NCBI GenBank assembly: GCA_023257515.1
Contig: JALRCA010000019.1
Span: 1-64,000, forward strand
Reading direction: 5' to 3'
DNA length: 64,000 nt
From: Aeromicrobium sp.
Lineage (GTDB): Bacteria > Actinomycetota > Actinomycetes > Propionibacteriales > Nocardioidaceae
Shown here: positions 35,975 through 44,521 of the stretch, one piece after another
Layout: each line of letters opens with the position of its first letter
Position numbering within the stretch: position 1 is the first letter of the stretch
The notes under the pieces: generated by a model
Database searches by the model: none
What the model saw: the letters and a program-made list of their open reading frames with translations, nothing else
Told to the model about the DNA's origin: nothing
Translations under genes and position numbers: made by a program

Positions 35975-36451
35975 TCATGACAGGCCCTCCGTGATGTTGC
36001 GGAAGAGGACCGGATTCGACTCCTTGAGACCCGGCCAACCGGCCAGTGTCGAGTCCTCCCGGAACGCCTTTCGAAGTTCGACGTCGATCGCGGCGCGGAT
36101 CGAGTCGGAGATGATCTCGCCGTATTCGGCCGCCATGCCCTTGCTGACGTTCTTGTTCGTGAGGAGGCTGTCGTTGCGCACGAACGTCCTCAGGAGAAGC
36201 TCGTGGCTGTCTCTGTCGATGACGACGTAGCGTCTCTCCTCGAGGCCCTTCACGAGGGTCTCGACGTCGTCCGTGGTCCACTCGTCGACGCACAGGGCGA
36301 TGCGGGAGGGCAGGAAGTCGAGGACGCCGCAGAGGTTCAGTCGCGGCTGGCTGAGGAGCACGAAGTACATGTGCTGCTCGACCGCCGGCAGTGCCTTGAA
36401 GTCGAAGTCGGACCAGATCGAGACCTGGATCTGTGCGTAGCGCCTAGCCAT
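35975..36451 (-). CDS. Phage replication-initiation-like protein
   Basis: MARRYAQIQVSIWSDFDFKALPAVEQHMYFVLLSQPRLNLCGVLDFLPSRIALCVDEWTTDDVETLVKGLEERRYVVIDRDSHELLLRTFVRND. Confidence 0.6.
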   Translation of the reverse strand: MARRYAQIQVSIWSDFDFKALPAVEQHMYFVLLSQPRLNLCGVLDFLPSRIALCVDEWTTDDVETLVKGLEERRYVVIDRDSHELLLRTFVRNDSLLTNKNVSKGMAAEYGEIISDSIRAAIDVELRKAFREDSTLAGWPGLKESNPVLFRNITEGLS

Positions 36452-36669
36452 CAGATGACTCCCTCCTGCCGCCAGTTCCGCGACTTCTTCACGAACCAGA
36501 TCCGGTGCGTCTGGCCCGGTGTTTGCTCAGACGTGATGTCGTGCGGACGTCCCGTTCGGACCTGCTCGAGGCGGGCGTGCTGGATGGCCTCTTGCTCGGT
36601 CCAGAACCCGACGCCGATGTGCCTGTTGAGCGCCCTGCTCGCGTGCTGTATCTTCGTCAGTGCGGCCAT
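36451..36669 (-). CDS. Small hypothetical protein
   Basis: MAALTKIQHASRALNRHIGVGFWTEQEAIQHARLEQVRTGRPHD. Confidence 0.45.
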   Translation of the reverse strand: MAALTKIQHASRALNRHIGVGFWTEQEAIQHARLEQVRTGRPHDITSEQTPGQTHRIWFVKKSRNWRQEGVI

Positions 36670-36974
36670 CAGGCGGCCCTCCTGTCGCGCACGAGGGGTT
36701 TCCTCCACGACGCTCGGATGGCGTCACGTTCTGCCCACTCCACGCACTCGTCGCAGGTCCCGAGCGCCGAGTCGATGGGCTCACCGCATGGGCACGTGTA
36801 GATCTGGAAGTGCCACACGAGTCCGCGCTTGACGAACTCGCCGCCGGTCAGCGGTTCGGGCTCGACGAGGACGAGGTACTTGCAGTCGTGGCACTCGTCG
36901 TTGATCGGTCGCCCGTTCTGCACCTGCCGTGCTCGGCCACAGCGGGTGCATGCGCGCGTTCCCCAACTACTCAT
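36669..36974 (-). CDS. Zinc-ribbon protein
   Basis: MSSWGTRACTRCGRARQVQ...CHDC...CPCGEP...CDECVEW. Confidence 0.55.
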   Translation of the reverse strand: MSSWGTRACTRCGRARQVQNGRPINDECHDCKYLVLVEPEPLTGGEFVKRGLVWHFQIYTCPCGEPIDSALGTCDECVEWAERDAIRASWRKPLVRDRRAA

Positions 36975-37164
36975 CAGCACCCACCACCTCTCGCGCCAAC
37001 TCGTCTCGCAGGTGGCTGGCGTTGTGCCGGTTCATGTCGACCTTGGCGTCGGCGATGTCAGCGGTCTCCTTGGACGCCCATCCGCCGCACTCGACGCGGT
37101 TGCAGGCGGCCCAGAAACGGGTGCCGAGGAACTGGATGCGGCGCTTCTTGAGGGAGGCGGTCAT
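36967..37164 (-). CDS. Small hypothetical protein
   Basis: MTASLKKRRIQFLGTRFWAACNRVECGGWASKETADIADAK. Confidence 0.45.
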   Translation of the reverse strand: MTASLKKRRIQFLGTRFWAACNRVECGGWASKETADIADAKVDMNRHNASHLRDELAREVVGADE

Positions 37165-37628
37165 CGCTTGGCTCCGAACGCCTCTGCGAGTGGAGCGCCG
37201 GTTTCCAGAGTCGCGATTCTTGACAGGGCATCCGGCCAGTCCTTCGCCAGGTACACACCCTCGCTCTCACCAAGGCGATGGAAGACGTTCTCGGCTGGGC
37301 CGACGACCAGCACGGGAAGCCCGAAGCCGAGCGCGAAGCCCGTCTCGACGTGACGACCGCCTGTCGTCCCGGGCACACCGGCGATCGACTCGGTGATGAG
37401 CACCAGGAGGTCGCTGTCCCCGATGTCCTTTAGGTCGTCACGAGCGTGCTTAGCGACTTGGTCGTCACTGAGGTCCTTTGCCGCGCCGAGGGTCCCCGCA
37501 GTGATCTCGTGGTCCTCCTTGAGCCACGAAGACGTGACTTCTACCAGCATCCCGTCGAGGTCGGCGGCGAAATTCCTCACGAGATCCCGGGCGGCATACG
37601 GTGCCGCCAAGTACACGGCGGTCATCAC
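37161..37628 (-). CDS. Nucleoside 2-deoxyribosyltransferase-like protein
   Basis: MTAVYLAAPYAARDLVRNFAADL...DIGDSDLLVLITES...GGRHVETGFALGFGLPVLVVGPAENVFH. Confidence 0.6.
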   Translation of the reverse strand: MMTAVYLAAPYAARDLVRNFAADLDGMLVEVTSSWLKEDHEITAGTLGAAKDLSDDQVAKHARDDLKDIGDSDLLVLITESIAGVPGTTGGRHVETGFALGFGLPVLVVGPAENVFHRLGESEGVYLAKDWPDALSRIATLETGAPLAEAFGAKR

Positions 37629-38378
37629 TCACCACCCGCCGACTCGTCCACGACCTCGCCGTCGATGACCTGGTCGTCGCGCTCGTTCTTCATGGAGCGG
37701 TACAGGTCGGCCCCGCCGCGCTCGTCGGCGTCGATGGCTCGGCTGATCTCGGCCGACTTGGGCAGGAGCTTCAACAGTTGCCGGATGGCGGTCTTGCGCT
37801 CCATCCAGTGCATCGGGTCGGGGACGCCCTTGGTGCCGACCTTGCCGCCTCGCAGGCTCTTGACCTCGTCGGCGGTGAGGACCACGAACGGGGCGGCTCC
37901 GTTGCTGAGGCGGGCCACGGCGTAGTAGTGGGTGACCTTGCCTCGGTCGCCGGTGGCGGGCTCGTGCTCGAGGATCGGGTCGAGCCCGAAGCGGTGGGTG
38001 AACCGGTCGTTCTCGTGGACGGCCTGGGCGTCGAGGTGCTGCGCGAGGGGGGACTGCCAGTAGAGCTTCGCCATGCCCTGGTAGCCGATGACGAGGGTGC
38101 ATTCCTTGCCGTAGGGGATGAGGTATGCCTCGCCGGCGGGGGTGTTGGGCTCGAGGCCGAGGGTGGCGGCGGTGAGGATCGCGCCGATGAAGGACTCGGG
38201 GTTGCACTGCGCGAGTGCCCGGTTCTGTCTGATGGCGGTGACGGCGAGGCGGGCGATGCGGTCGCCGTTCATGTGCCTCGGGAGGGCTCGCTGGATCTGC
38301 GGTCCCATGTCGTTGACGAGGGAGACGAGGCTCTTGGAGTGGGTGGGGGTCTGCTGGACCTGCTCTACTGCGTTGCTC
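37625..38378 (-). CDS. recT: RecT single-strand annealing recombinase
   Basis: CNPESFIGAILTAATLGLEPNTPAGEAYLIPYGKECTLVIGYQGMAKLYWQS. Confidence 0.9.
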
Positions 38379-39216
38379 ATGATGCGATGCGCTCCTCTGC
38401 GGCTCTGGTGGCGTAGGTGGGGAGGGTGAGGGTGGTGACGCCGGGCGCGTAGTCGGGCCAGGTGTCGGTGCGGACGCACTCGGCGTAGATGTCGAGCGCG
38501 CGGGCGTTGAGGCGATGTCCGAGGTCGATGGCGTAGTCGTCGAGCTGGTAGACCTGGCTGATGTACGGCGGGTCCTTCTCCTGCACGACGAACACGAATG
38601 ACGGCACCTCGGTCAGGCCGAGGGCGACAGCGCACTCGCTGTACCAAGCCGCTTGCTGGTGATAGCCGTAGTCGGCGGACGCCTTGGCGAACGACGCCGG
38701 GCGGGCGGACGCCGCGGTCTTGTAGTCGGCGATGATGAACGGGTCGCCGTCGGGCAAGCGGTCGAACCTGGCCCGTCGCCAGATGCCGGTGCGCTCGTCG
38801 ATCCAGAACGCCGACTGCTCGGACTTGCCAGGCAGGGTCAGGAGCTCGGTCGCCTGCTCGTTCCGCGTGAGTGTGTCGGCCATGTCCTCGACGCGTCGCA
38901 TGTCCTTCGCGAGCAGGGCGATGGCTCCACGCTCACGCGCGGCTTCCCGTTCGGCCTTGGCGGCCTTCGTGGACCAGGAGTCCGCGTCGACCTCGACCAG
39001 GTCCACGGTGTCGTCGCCGAGCACGAGGGCGTGGGCGACGCTGCCGAGGTCGAACCTGTCGGAGTAGACGGGGTGCGTGCGCTCCCACTGGAACCTGCTC
39101 GGAGCGTCCAGGAGGGTCTTCGCGCCGGACACGGACAGTGAGCCGTTAGGTACGGGATCGGCGTGGTACTCGTCGTTCGGGATCGAGTCGTAGACGCCAG
39201 GCTTGGTGACCTTCAT
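38377..39216 (-). CDS. RecE-like / PDDEXK exodeoxyribonuclease
   Basis: KPGVYDSIPNDEYHADPVPNGSLSVSGAKTLLDAPSRFQWER...FDLGSVAHALVLG...IIADYKTAASA. Confidence 0.8.
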   Translation of the reverse strand: MKVTKPGVYDSIPNDEYHADPVPNGSLSVSGAKTLLDAPSRFQWERTHPVYSDRFDLGSVAHALVLGDDTVDLVEVDADSWSTKAAKAEREAARERGAIALLAKDMRRVEDMADTLTRNEQATELLTLPGKSEQSAFWIDERTGIWRRARFDRLPDGDPFIIADYKTAASARPASFAKASADYGYHQQAAWYSECAVALGLTEVPSFVFVVQEKDPPYISQVYQLDDYAIDLGHRLNARALDIYAECVRTDTWPDYAPGVTTLTLPTYATRAAEERIAS

Positions 39217-39572
39217 GCTCGCTCCCCAGTCGTCAGCGCGATCAGGTCACGAAGCGTGAGCGTCACGTACTGGTCGCCGGGATCAGCCGTCCCTCGACGC
39301 TTGTGGATGACGAGCGCCACCTGTGCGTCGTCGTTCTGTCGCTCGAGCTCGGCCTCGGCGATCCAGGTGCCGAGCGAGAGGCGAGCGACGTCCTTGCACT
39401 CAGCGACAATGCGCCGGCCAGCGAACCGCCAACCAGCGATGTCGCCACGGTCTTTGCTGCCGGTCTTCACGCGGCGGTCGATGCGGTCATCGACATGCGC
39501 TGCGAGGTGGTCGGCGATGAGGCGCTCGAATCGGGATCCGGCTGCCTTGGCGCTTGCTCGGTTGCGGGTCAT
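39213..39572 (-). CDS. Holliday-junction-resolvase-like / PDDEXK nuclease
   Basis: KAAGSRFERLIADHLAA...DRGDIAGWRFAGRRIVAECKDVA (E...D...ExK). Confidence 0.7.
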   Translation of the reverse strand: MTRNRASAKAAGSRFERLIADHLAAHVDDRIDRRVKTGSKDRGDIAGWRFAGRRIVAECKDVARLSLGTWIAEAELERQNDDAQVALVIHKRRGTADPGDQYVTLTLRDLIALTTGERA

Positions 39573-39727
39573 CTCCCCTCCTCGATGCACTCGTGCTCAC
39601 CGGGGCACTCACCGCAGTCAGGGCAGTGGTCCGCGGAGTCCATCCCGCAGCCAGTCCCGAGGTGCTGGTCGTCCTGCCAGATCCCTCGCTTCATCCGCTG
39701 TCTCGGCGGCGTGCTGGTGTGTCTCAT
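39569..39727 (-). CDS. Small Cys-rich protein
   Basis: MRHTSTPPRQRMKRGIWQDDQHLGTGCGMDSADHCPDCGECPGEHECIEEGR. Confidence 0.45.
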   Translation of the reverse strand: MRHTSTPPRQRMKRGIWQDDQHLGTGCGMDSADHCPDCGECPGEHECIEEGR

Positions 39728-39966
39728 GCCTGCTCCTTGCATCGTTCGCAGCGGATGTTTCTGATCGGGTCGTTGAGCGGCTGTCGGCACACGTCGCAGT
39801 TGGACGCGGCTCCACAGCCCTCGCTTCGGCAGTCGGCTCGGCATCTCCCGCACGACTCGCAGCCGGCGACCATCGGCAGTAGCGGTCTCTCGTTAGACGC
39901 ATCGGCTCTGGCTTCGGCGAGGGTCATACACTCGCAGTGGCGGGAGGTGTGGTTGCAGGGGTTCAT
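39724..39966 (-). CDS. Small Cys-rich zinc-finger-like protein
   Basis: CESCGRCRADCRSEGCGAASNCDVCRQPLNDPIRNIRCERCKEQA. Confidence 0.5.
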   Translation of the reverse strand: MNPCNHTSRHCECMTLAEARADASNERPLLPMVAGCESCGRCRADCRSEGCGAASNCDVCRQPLNDPIRNIRCERCKEQA

Positions 39967-41810
39967 GCCACTTCCCCTTCGTGAGCGGCGGCCGCGATCG
40001 CGCCGATGAGGTCGCGTGCGGCGGGCGGGGTGACGGCGTTGCCGTAGCCCTTGACCTGCTGGCGGCGGGTGCCGAGCACGATGTACTCGGGGTCGAACGC
40101 CATCCCGGCGCCGACCTCGTGGGGCTCGAGCATCCGGAACAGGCAGTCGTCGACCTGCGCCGCGGCGGCCTCGACATCGCCAGGGGTGAGCAGCGACGGG
40201 ATGGGGCCCTCGGCGGTGAGGGTGCGCAGGTGCTCGGACGCCGGGGTGGTGTGCCGGGCCGGGTGGCCGCCGCGGATGCCGTTGTTCCGCATGATGAGCG
40301 CGTACTTGTCGTGCGTCGTGAAGGTCCCGTGCTCACGCGTCGCCGGGCGCGCCGAGTCGCTGTTGCCGTAGTACGGCGCCAAGAGCGACTGGTGGCCCGC
40401 TGTGGTCAGCGTGCGCAGCTCCTCGGTGACGGGCGTGACGTGCTCGGCGCCGTCGCCCCGCGACCCGTTGTTCCGCATCACGAGGGCGTGGTGGTTGCCC
40501 GACGCTGTGACGGTCGACAGCGGATCAGCCGTCAGTCGTGCGTCGGAGCCCCCGCCGCGCAGCTCGGCGATGAACGGCTCCTGCACGAGCGCCTTCGTGG
40601 TCTCGTTGGCCGTGAGGGTGCTGAGCGGCTGGTCGAGCTCGCGGGTGCGGTACTCGTGGCGACGCTCGAGCATGAACGCGAGCCCGAGGTCGTGTCGGGT
40701 GGTCTGGGTCCTGAACGGCTCGCTGACGGGCTTGGCCTGCTTCCCGTCGCGGCCCTCGAGCGGGACCGCGAGCGCCTTCGACTCCTGGGTGTGCAGGGTG
40801 CGGAGGACGTCGTCGGTGGACCATGCGCGGTAGTAGGCGTTGGGGTCGGCGTGCTGCGGGTGCTTCGGGTCGGCGGCGTCGTACTGGTTGCCCCCGGCCT
40901 CGATGTGGACCGGGCCCCAGTAGCGGGCGATCCCGGCGGCGATGCGGGCGCGGGTCTTGTCGGCGAGCGGCTTGACCCGGTCGCCGATGCGCTTGCCCGG
41001 CAGGGACCAGTCAATCGCGGCGGCGGCCGGGAGGTAGCCGGGCTCCACCTGCGTGCCGCAGCCGGGCCGCGAGCACAGGTAGACGTACTGCTGGCGGTAC
41101 TTCCCGACGACACGTCCGGGCTTCCACGCCTGGAACGTCTCGACGACGGTCTCGCAGCGTCCGCAGTAGCCGAGCGGGCGCATGAACGTGTCGACGTCGG
41201 GGGCGGGCTGGTCGTTGCGCCAGAACACCACGTACAGCCGGTCGCGGGACTGCGGGGCCGGCGCACCGAGTGCCTGCGCGTGCATGCTGTTGAGCGACAC
41301 GACCCGGAACGTGTAGCCGAGGTTGGTGAGGCCGCGCTGCCACGCCTCCCACGCGGGCTGGTACTTGGCCCGGGTCGCGATGTCGACGACGTTCTCGACG
41401 ACCCCGTACCGGTAGCGGTGGTGCTCGATGAACCGGAGGACGTCGAACATCAGGAGCCGGGAGCGGGTCGCGATGTCCTCGTCGGCGTCGACCTTGAGGT
41501 CGTCGTCGAGGTCGTCGAACAGGGACCAGCCGCCGAGGATCGGCGCGAGGTCGGCCTTCTTGCCGTTGGCCTGCGACCACTGCGTGCACTCCGGGGACGC
41601 CCACAGGATGTCGGTGGTCGGGAAGAACGCCGGGTCCTCGAGGTGGAGGTCCACGTGCGCGTGGTCGGTGTCCTGGTGGTTCGCGTTGTGGACATCGATG
41701 GCCAGCTTCCAGTGGTTCGCGGCCATGACGACGCGGACGCCCTCGACGAGGACCGCGCCGGACGACGCGCCGCCGAACCCGGCGAACAGGTCGGTCACGG
41801 TGAGAGTCAC
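39963..41810 (-). CDS. DNA C5-cytosine methyltransferase with internal repeat insert
   Basis: GTG start; VTDLFAGFGGASSGA, WASPECTQWSQANG, VVENVVD, QSRDRLYVVFW, KGYGNAVTPPAARDLIGAI motifs. Confidence 0.85.
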   Translation of the reverse strand: MTLTVTDLFAGFGGASSGAVLVEGVRVVMAANHWKLAIDVHNANHQDTDHAHVDLHLEDPAFFPTTDILWASPECTQWSQANGKKADLAPILGGWSLFDDLDDDLKVDADEDIATRSRLLMFDVLRFIEHHRYRYGVVENVVDIATRAKYQPAWEAWQRGLTNLGYTFRVVSLNSMHAQALGAPAPQSRDRLYVVFWRNDQPAPDVDTFMRPLGYCGRCETVVETFQAWKPGRVVGKYRQQYVYLCSRPGCGTQVEPGYLPAAAAIDWSLPGKRIGDRVKPLADKTRARIAAGIARYWGPVHIEAGGNQYDAADPKHPQHADPNAYYRAWSTDDVLRTLHTQESKALAVPLEGRDGKQAKPVSEPFRTQTTRHDLGLAFMLERRHEYRTRELDQPLSTLTANETTKALVQEPFIAELRGGGSDARLTADPLSTVTASGNHHALVMRNNGSRGDGAEHVTPVTEELRTLTTAGHQSLLAPYYGNSDSARPATREHGTFTTHDKYALIMRNNGIRGGHPARHTTPASEHLRTLTAEGPIPSLLTPGDVEAAAAQVDDCLFRMLEPHEVGAGMAFDPEYIVLGTRRQQVKGYGNAVTPPAARDLIGAIAAAAHEGEVA

Positions 41811-41950
41811 AGCGAGACCACCCCGCCAGTGACGACCCGGACCAGCACCCGCCCACACAGCCCGACTTCGTTGGGCATGGCGACGTACATGGCGAGCAGG
41901 ACGGGCAGGAAGGGTGCGGCGCCGAGGAGGGCGTCGGTGAGGGTTCTCAT
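41807..41950 (-). CDS. Small hydrophobic peptide
   Basis: Manual translation MRTLTDALLGAAPFLPVLLAMYVAMPNEVGLCGRVLVRVVTGGVVSL*. Confidence 0.4.
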   Translation of the reverse strand: MRTLTDALLGAAPFLPVLLAMYVAMPNEVGLCGRVLVRVVTGGVVSL

Positions 41951-42180
41951 GACTCGATCCCCTCGGCAGCCAGGTAGCCAGCGATGAACTCGCGTCGCCG
42001 CGTCTGGCTTCGTGCTCGTCTCGGGGTGAGGCCCATGCGCAGCGATCGACGATTTCGGTAGTCGATCCAGGCAGCCTCGGCCTCACGCTCGGCATCTGCC
42101 CGGGCGTCAAGCGCCTCGTCCTGTCCGAGCTCGCACCGGTAGCAGCCGCGAACGATGGACGTGTGGTCGTGCGCGCTCAT
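41947..42180 (-). CDS. Hypothetical phage protein
   Basis: MSAHDHTSIVRGCYRCELGQDEALDARADAEREAEAAWIDYRNRRSLRMG. Confidence 0.5.
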   Translation of the reverse strand: MSAHDHTSIVRGCYRCELGQDEALDARADAEREAEAAWIDYRNRRSLRMGLTPRRARSQTRRREFIAGYLAAEGIES

Positions 42181-42506
42181 GACGCATCACCCAGCACGGC
42201 GTCGGCTACGGCGAGGGCGCGATCCGGGTAGACGGTGTACGACCCAAGCCCGCCCGCATCGACCTCCGCACGGTCGTCGGCCTCGGCATCCAGCCAGTCC
42301 GCCACAGCCAACCCCATCGCTGGCGATGCGATGAGGATGAACGGGACAGCGTGCTCCGAGCCATCGAAACGCTCGATCAACTCGCCCTCACGGAACCATC
42401 CGTGCTCGACATTGCAAACGGGTCCGCCGCACGGGCAAACCGCAGCAACGGCCCTCTTCCGCAGCACCGTCGCAGCCGCAACGAGCCGCGCTGCTTCCGC
42501 GCTCAC
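42177..42506 (-). CDS. Hypothetical phage protein
   Basis: MSAEAARLVAAATVLRKRAVAAVCPCGGPVCNVEHGWFREGELIERFDG...WLDAEADDRAEV. Confidence 0.5.
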   Translation of the reverse strand: MSAEAARLVAAATVLRKRAVAAVCPCGGPVCNVEHGWFREGELIERFDGSEHAVPFILIASPAMGLAVADWLDAEADDRAEVDAGGLGSYTVYPDRALAVADAVLGDAS

Positions 42507-42682
42507 AGGAGAGCCGCCGTCCAGATGGCCGCAAGCGCAGAGGCTGTTCCGACAACGAGCAGGGCCATGACGACGCGCAACAACGTTCGGCGCATCTTCG
42601 GATCAGCGACCGGAAATGCTGTGATCCAAGCGAGGACGAAGGCGATGGATGCTTGGACGGCGAAGGCTCCGGGGATACTCAC
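42503..42682 (-). CDS. Small membrane protein (GTG start)
   Basis: Manual translation (V)SIPGAFAVQASIAFVLAWITAFPVADPKMRRTLLRVVMALLVVGTASALAAIWTAALL*. Confidence 0.4.
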   Translation of the reverse strand: MSIPGAFAVQASIAFVLAWITAFPVADPKMRRTLLRVVMALLVVGTASALAAIWTAALL

Positions 42683-42792
42683 TGCTCAACCTCCCGCGCG
42701 TCACTCCGGCTGCCGAGTTCGAAGACCCGCAGCAGGAAGGCGATGACCGCGATGTAGGCGGCGAAGGTGAGGACGATGTAGAGGGCGGTCAT
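42679..42792 (-). CDS. Small membrane protein
   Basis: MTALYIVLTFAAYIAVIAFLLRVFELGSRSDAREVEQ. Confidence 0.45.
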   Translation of the reverse strand: MTALYIVLTFAAYIAVIAFLLRVFELGSRSDAREVEQ

Positions 42793-43088
42793 GAGGGATC
42801 GCCTGCCTTGCCAATCACGGAAACCCGCTCGTCTTCGATCAACGCGTCGTTGAGACGGTCGCGAAGCCAGGCGGCACCTTCCATCCCGAGGTCGACGACA
42901 CGGTTGCCGCCGTTGGACGTGTTGTTCTCCACGACCAGGCGGATCCCGCACACATCGAACTGTTTGACAGACGAGAGATCCGGCGCCAGGATGCAGGACC
43001 GATCCATCTCGATCGTGATTCCTTGGTCGCCTGAGATGTGACGGTGACCGACTTGCTCGGAAAAGCGAACAATGCGTGACTCACTCAT
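42789..43088 (-). CDS. Hypothetical phage protein
   Basis: MSESRIVRFSEQVGHRHISGDQGITIEMDRSCILAPDLSSVKQF. Confidence 0.5.
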   Translation of the reverse strand: MSESRIVRFSEQVGHRHISGDQGITIEMDRSCILAPDLSSVKQFDVCGIRLVVENNTSNGGNRVVDLGMEGAAWLRDRLNDALIEDERVSVIGKAGDPS

Positions 43089-43353
43089 CACCCACCTCCA
43101 CGTCATCGGCGTGGTCGAGCAGGTCTGTGATCGCGTCGTCCCGGACGAACGCCATCGCGTGGCAGTCGGGGTTGTTGCAGACCCACCGCGTCGCGTTCTT
43201 GTATTCCATTCGTCCGTTGACCCGACCCAGCGAGTCGATGCCGACGCGCTGGTGTCCGAACTTGGCGTCGAAGAAACCGCCCGGGGTCGTCCACCACTCG
43301 TGGTAGTCGTCTCCGCCAAGGTCGTCATGGCGGCGCTTGATGAAGACGCTCAT
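43081..43353 (-). CDS. Hypothetical phage protein
   Basis: MSVFIKRRHDDLGGDDYHEWWTTPGGFFDAKFGHQRVG...CNNPDCHAMAF. Confidence 0.5.
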   Translation of the reverse strand: MSVFIKRRHDDLGGDDYHEWWTTPGGFFDAKFGHQRVGIDSLGRVNGRMEYKNATRWVCNNPDCHAMAFVRDDAITDLLDHADDVEVGDE

Positions 43354-43484
43354 GACTCCACCTCCACGTCATCCTTGGCCGGCTGGTCACGGAGTTCGCG
43401 CAGGTGGGCGAGTTTGGACTGGCGGTGAGCTGCTGCGTCGGCCTCGAGTTCTTCCATGAGGCGGAGGGTGGTGTTGTGGATCAT
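43350..43484 (-). CDS. Small hypothetical protein
   Basis: Manual translation MIHNTTLRLMEELEADAAAHRQSKLAHLRELRDQPAKDDVEVES*. Confidence 0.4.
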   Translation of the reverse strand: MIHNTTLRLMEELEADAAAHRQSKLAHLRELRDQPAKDDVEVES

Positions 43485-44323
43485 CAGGCGCTCCTGGTCC
43501 AGAAGTCGGGGTCGGTGTCGGGCGTGACGGGTTCAGGCGCGAAGGGGCTGTCGACCGGGTAGTCAGCAAGAGCGGCCTTCATCGATCGATAGACCGGCAC
43601 TCCGGGGTAGTTGGTGCGGATGCGGTCCATCGGGGCCGGCTCGGACGGGTCTCGAAGCTCCGGATGAATGGAGGAGAACTCGTAGGAGATTGCTCGAAAT
43701 GACGAGTACGCCAGATACGCCCCGAGGAGCACGATGGCCACCCCAACCATCCACCCAGCGCTCACGCTGAACTGACCGACACCGCCGCCGGCAAACGGGG
43801 ATACAAAGAGGCACGCGACGGCGGCGAAGATGGGCCACTCTTCCGACCTCGAAGCCGCAAGTCGGCGGGCGAGACGGTCGAACCTCCAGCGGGCCGGCGA
43901 GATCCCGCGCTTGCGCTCATCGACCAGCGCGACCACCCGCGCCTTTCCTGCTCGGAAGCCGTCTGAGCCGACGTGAACCGTTCCGTAACCCTCGATGATC
44001 GCCTTGACCTCGGCGCTCCTTACGTACATGCCGTTGTCGGCGAAGTAGGCGTAGAAGCCGCAGTGCGAGCAGGCCTTGAAGTCGTGAGGCTGGGGGTTGC
44101 CCGTCACCGTCTCGGGTCCGCGGATCTGGATGCCGGAGGCGGACAGCGAAATCAGCCCTCGCGCGAAGGATTCGCTTCGGTGTTCCGCGATGTTCTCGCC
44201 CGGAGTCCAGACAGCGTCGTGCGTGACGCCCCGAAGCCGACCGAGGCGGTCGACATCAAATCCGCGGATGCCGCGCACGGTGCCGATGAAGAAGTCGCCG
44301 CCATCGAAGCTCTCGACGCTCAT
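43484..44323 (-). CDS. Membrane protein with CxxC N-terminal region
   Basis: KACSHCGFYAYFADNGMYV...two TM segments (FAAVACLFVSPFAGGGV; GWMVGVAIVLLGAYLAYSS). Confidence 0.55.
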   Translation of the reverse strand: MSVESFDGGDFFIGTVRGIRGFDVDRLGRLRGVTHDAVWTPGENIAEHRSESFARGLISLSASGIQIRGPETVTGNPQPHDFKACSHCGFYAYFADNGMYVRSAEVKAIIEGYGTVHVGSDGFRAGKARVVALVDERKRGISPARWRFDRLARRLAASRSEEWPIFAAVACLFVSPFAGGGVGQFSVSAGWMVGVAIVLLGAYLAYSSFRAISYEFSSIHPELRDPSEPAPMDRIRTNYPGVPVYRSMKAALADYPVDSPFAPEPVTPDTDPDFWTRSA

Positions 44324-44436
44324 GCCGGCACCGCCTCGGGCTCAGGCGTGACGGTGGGGCTCGGCTCGACGACCGGAACCGTCTCAGGCATCGGCTCGAA
44401 CTCGACGGTTCGTACCGGTTCTCCGATGTTTCCCAT
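44320..44436 (-). CDS. Small Pro/Glu-rich protein
   Basis: MGNIGEPVRTVEFEPMPETVPVVEPSPTVTPEPEAVPA. Confidence 0.4.
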   Translation of the reverse strand: MGNIGEPVRTVEFEPMPETVPVVEPSPTVTPEPEAVPA

Positions 44437-44462
44437 TGCTATCCTCGATTCGTTAGTTCTGT

Positions 44463-44500
44463 GAGACGCCCCGTGGGATGCACCCCGTTCGGGGCGTCTC
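44463..44500. terminator. Hairpin terminator between early-region genes
   Basis: gagacgccccg...cggggcgtctc inverted repeat in the gap between 44522 and 44436. Confidence 0.6.
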
Positions 44501-44521
44501 GCATTTGGTGTGAAGTTGTGG

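Noticed and set aside
39981-41987. + strand ORF, 668 aa
   Set aside because: Antisense to the C5 methyltransferase, whose catalytic motifs are clear; the + translation is Val/Asp/Gly-rich noise.
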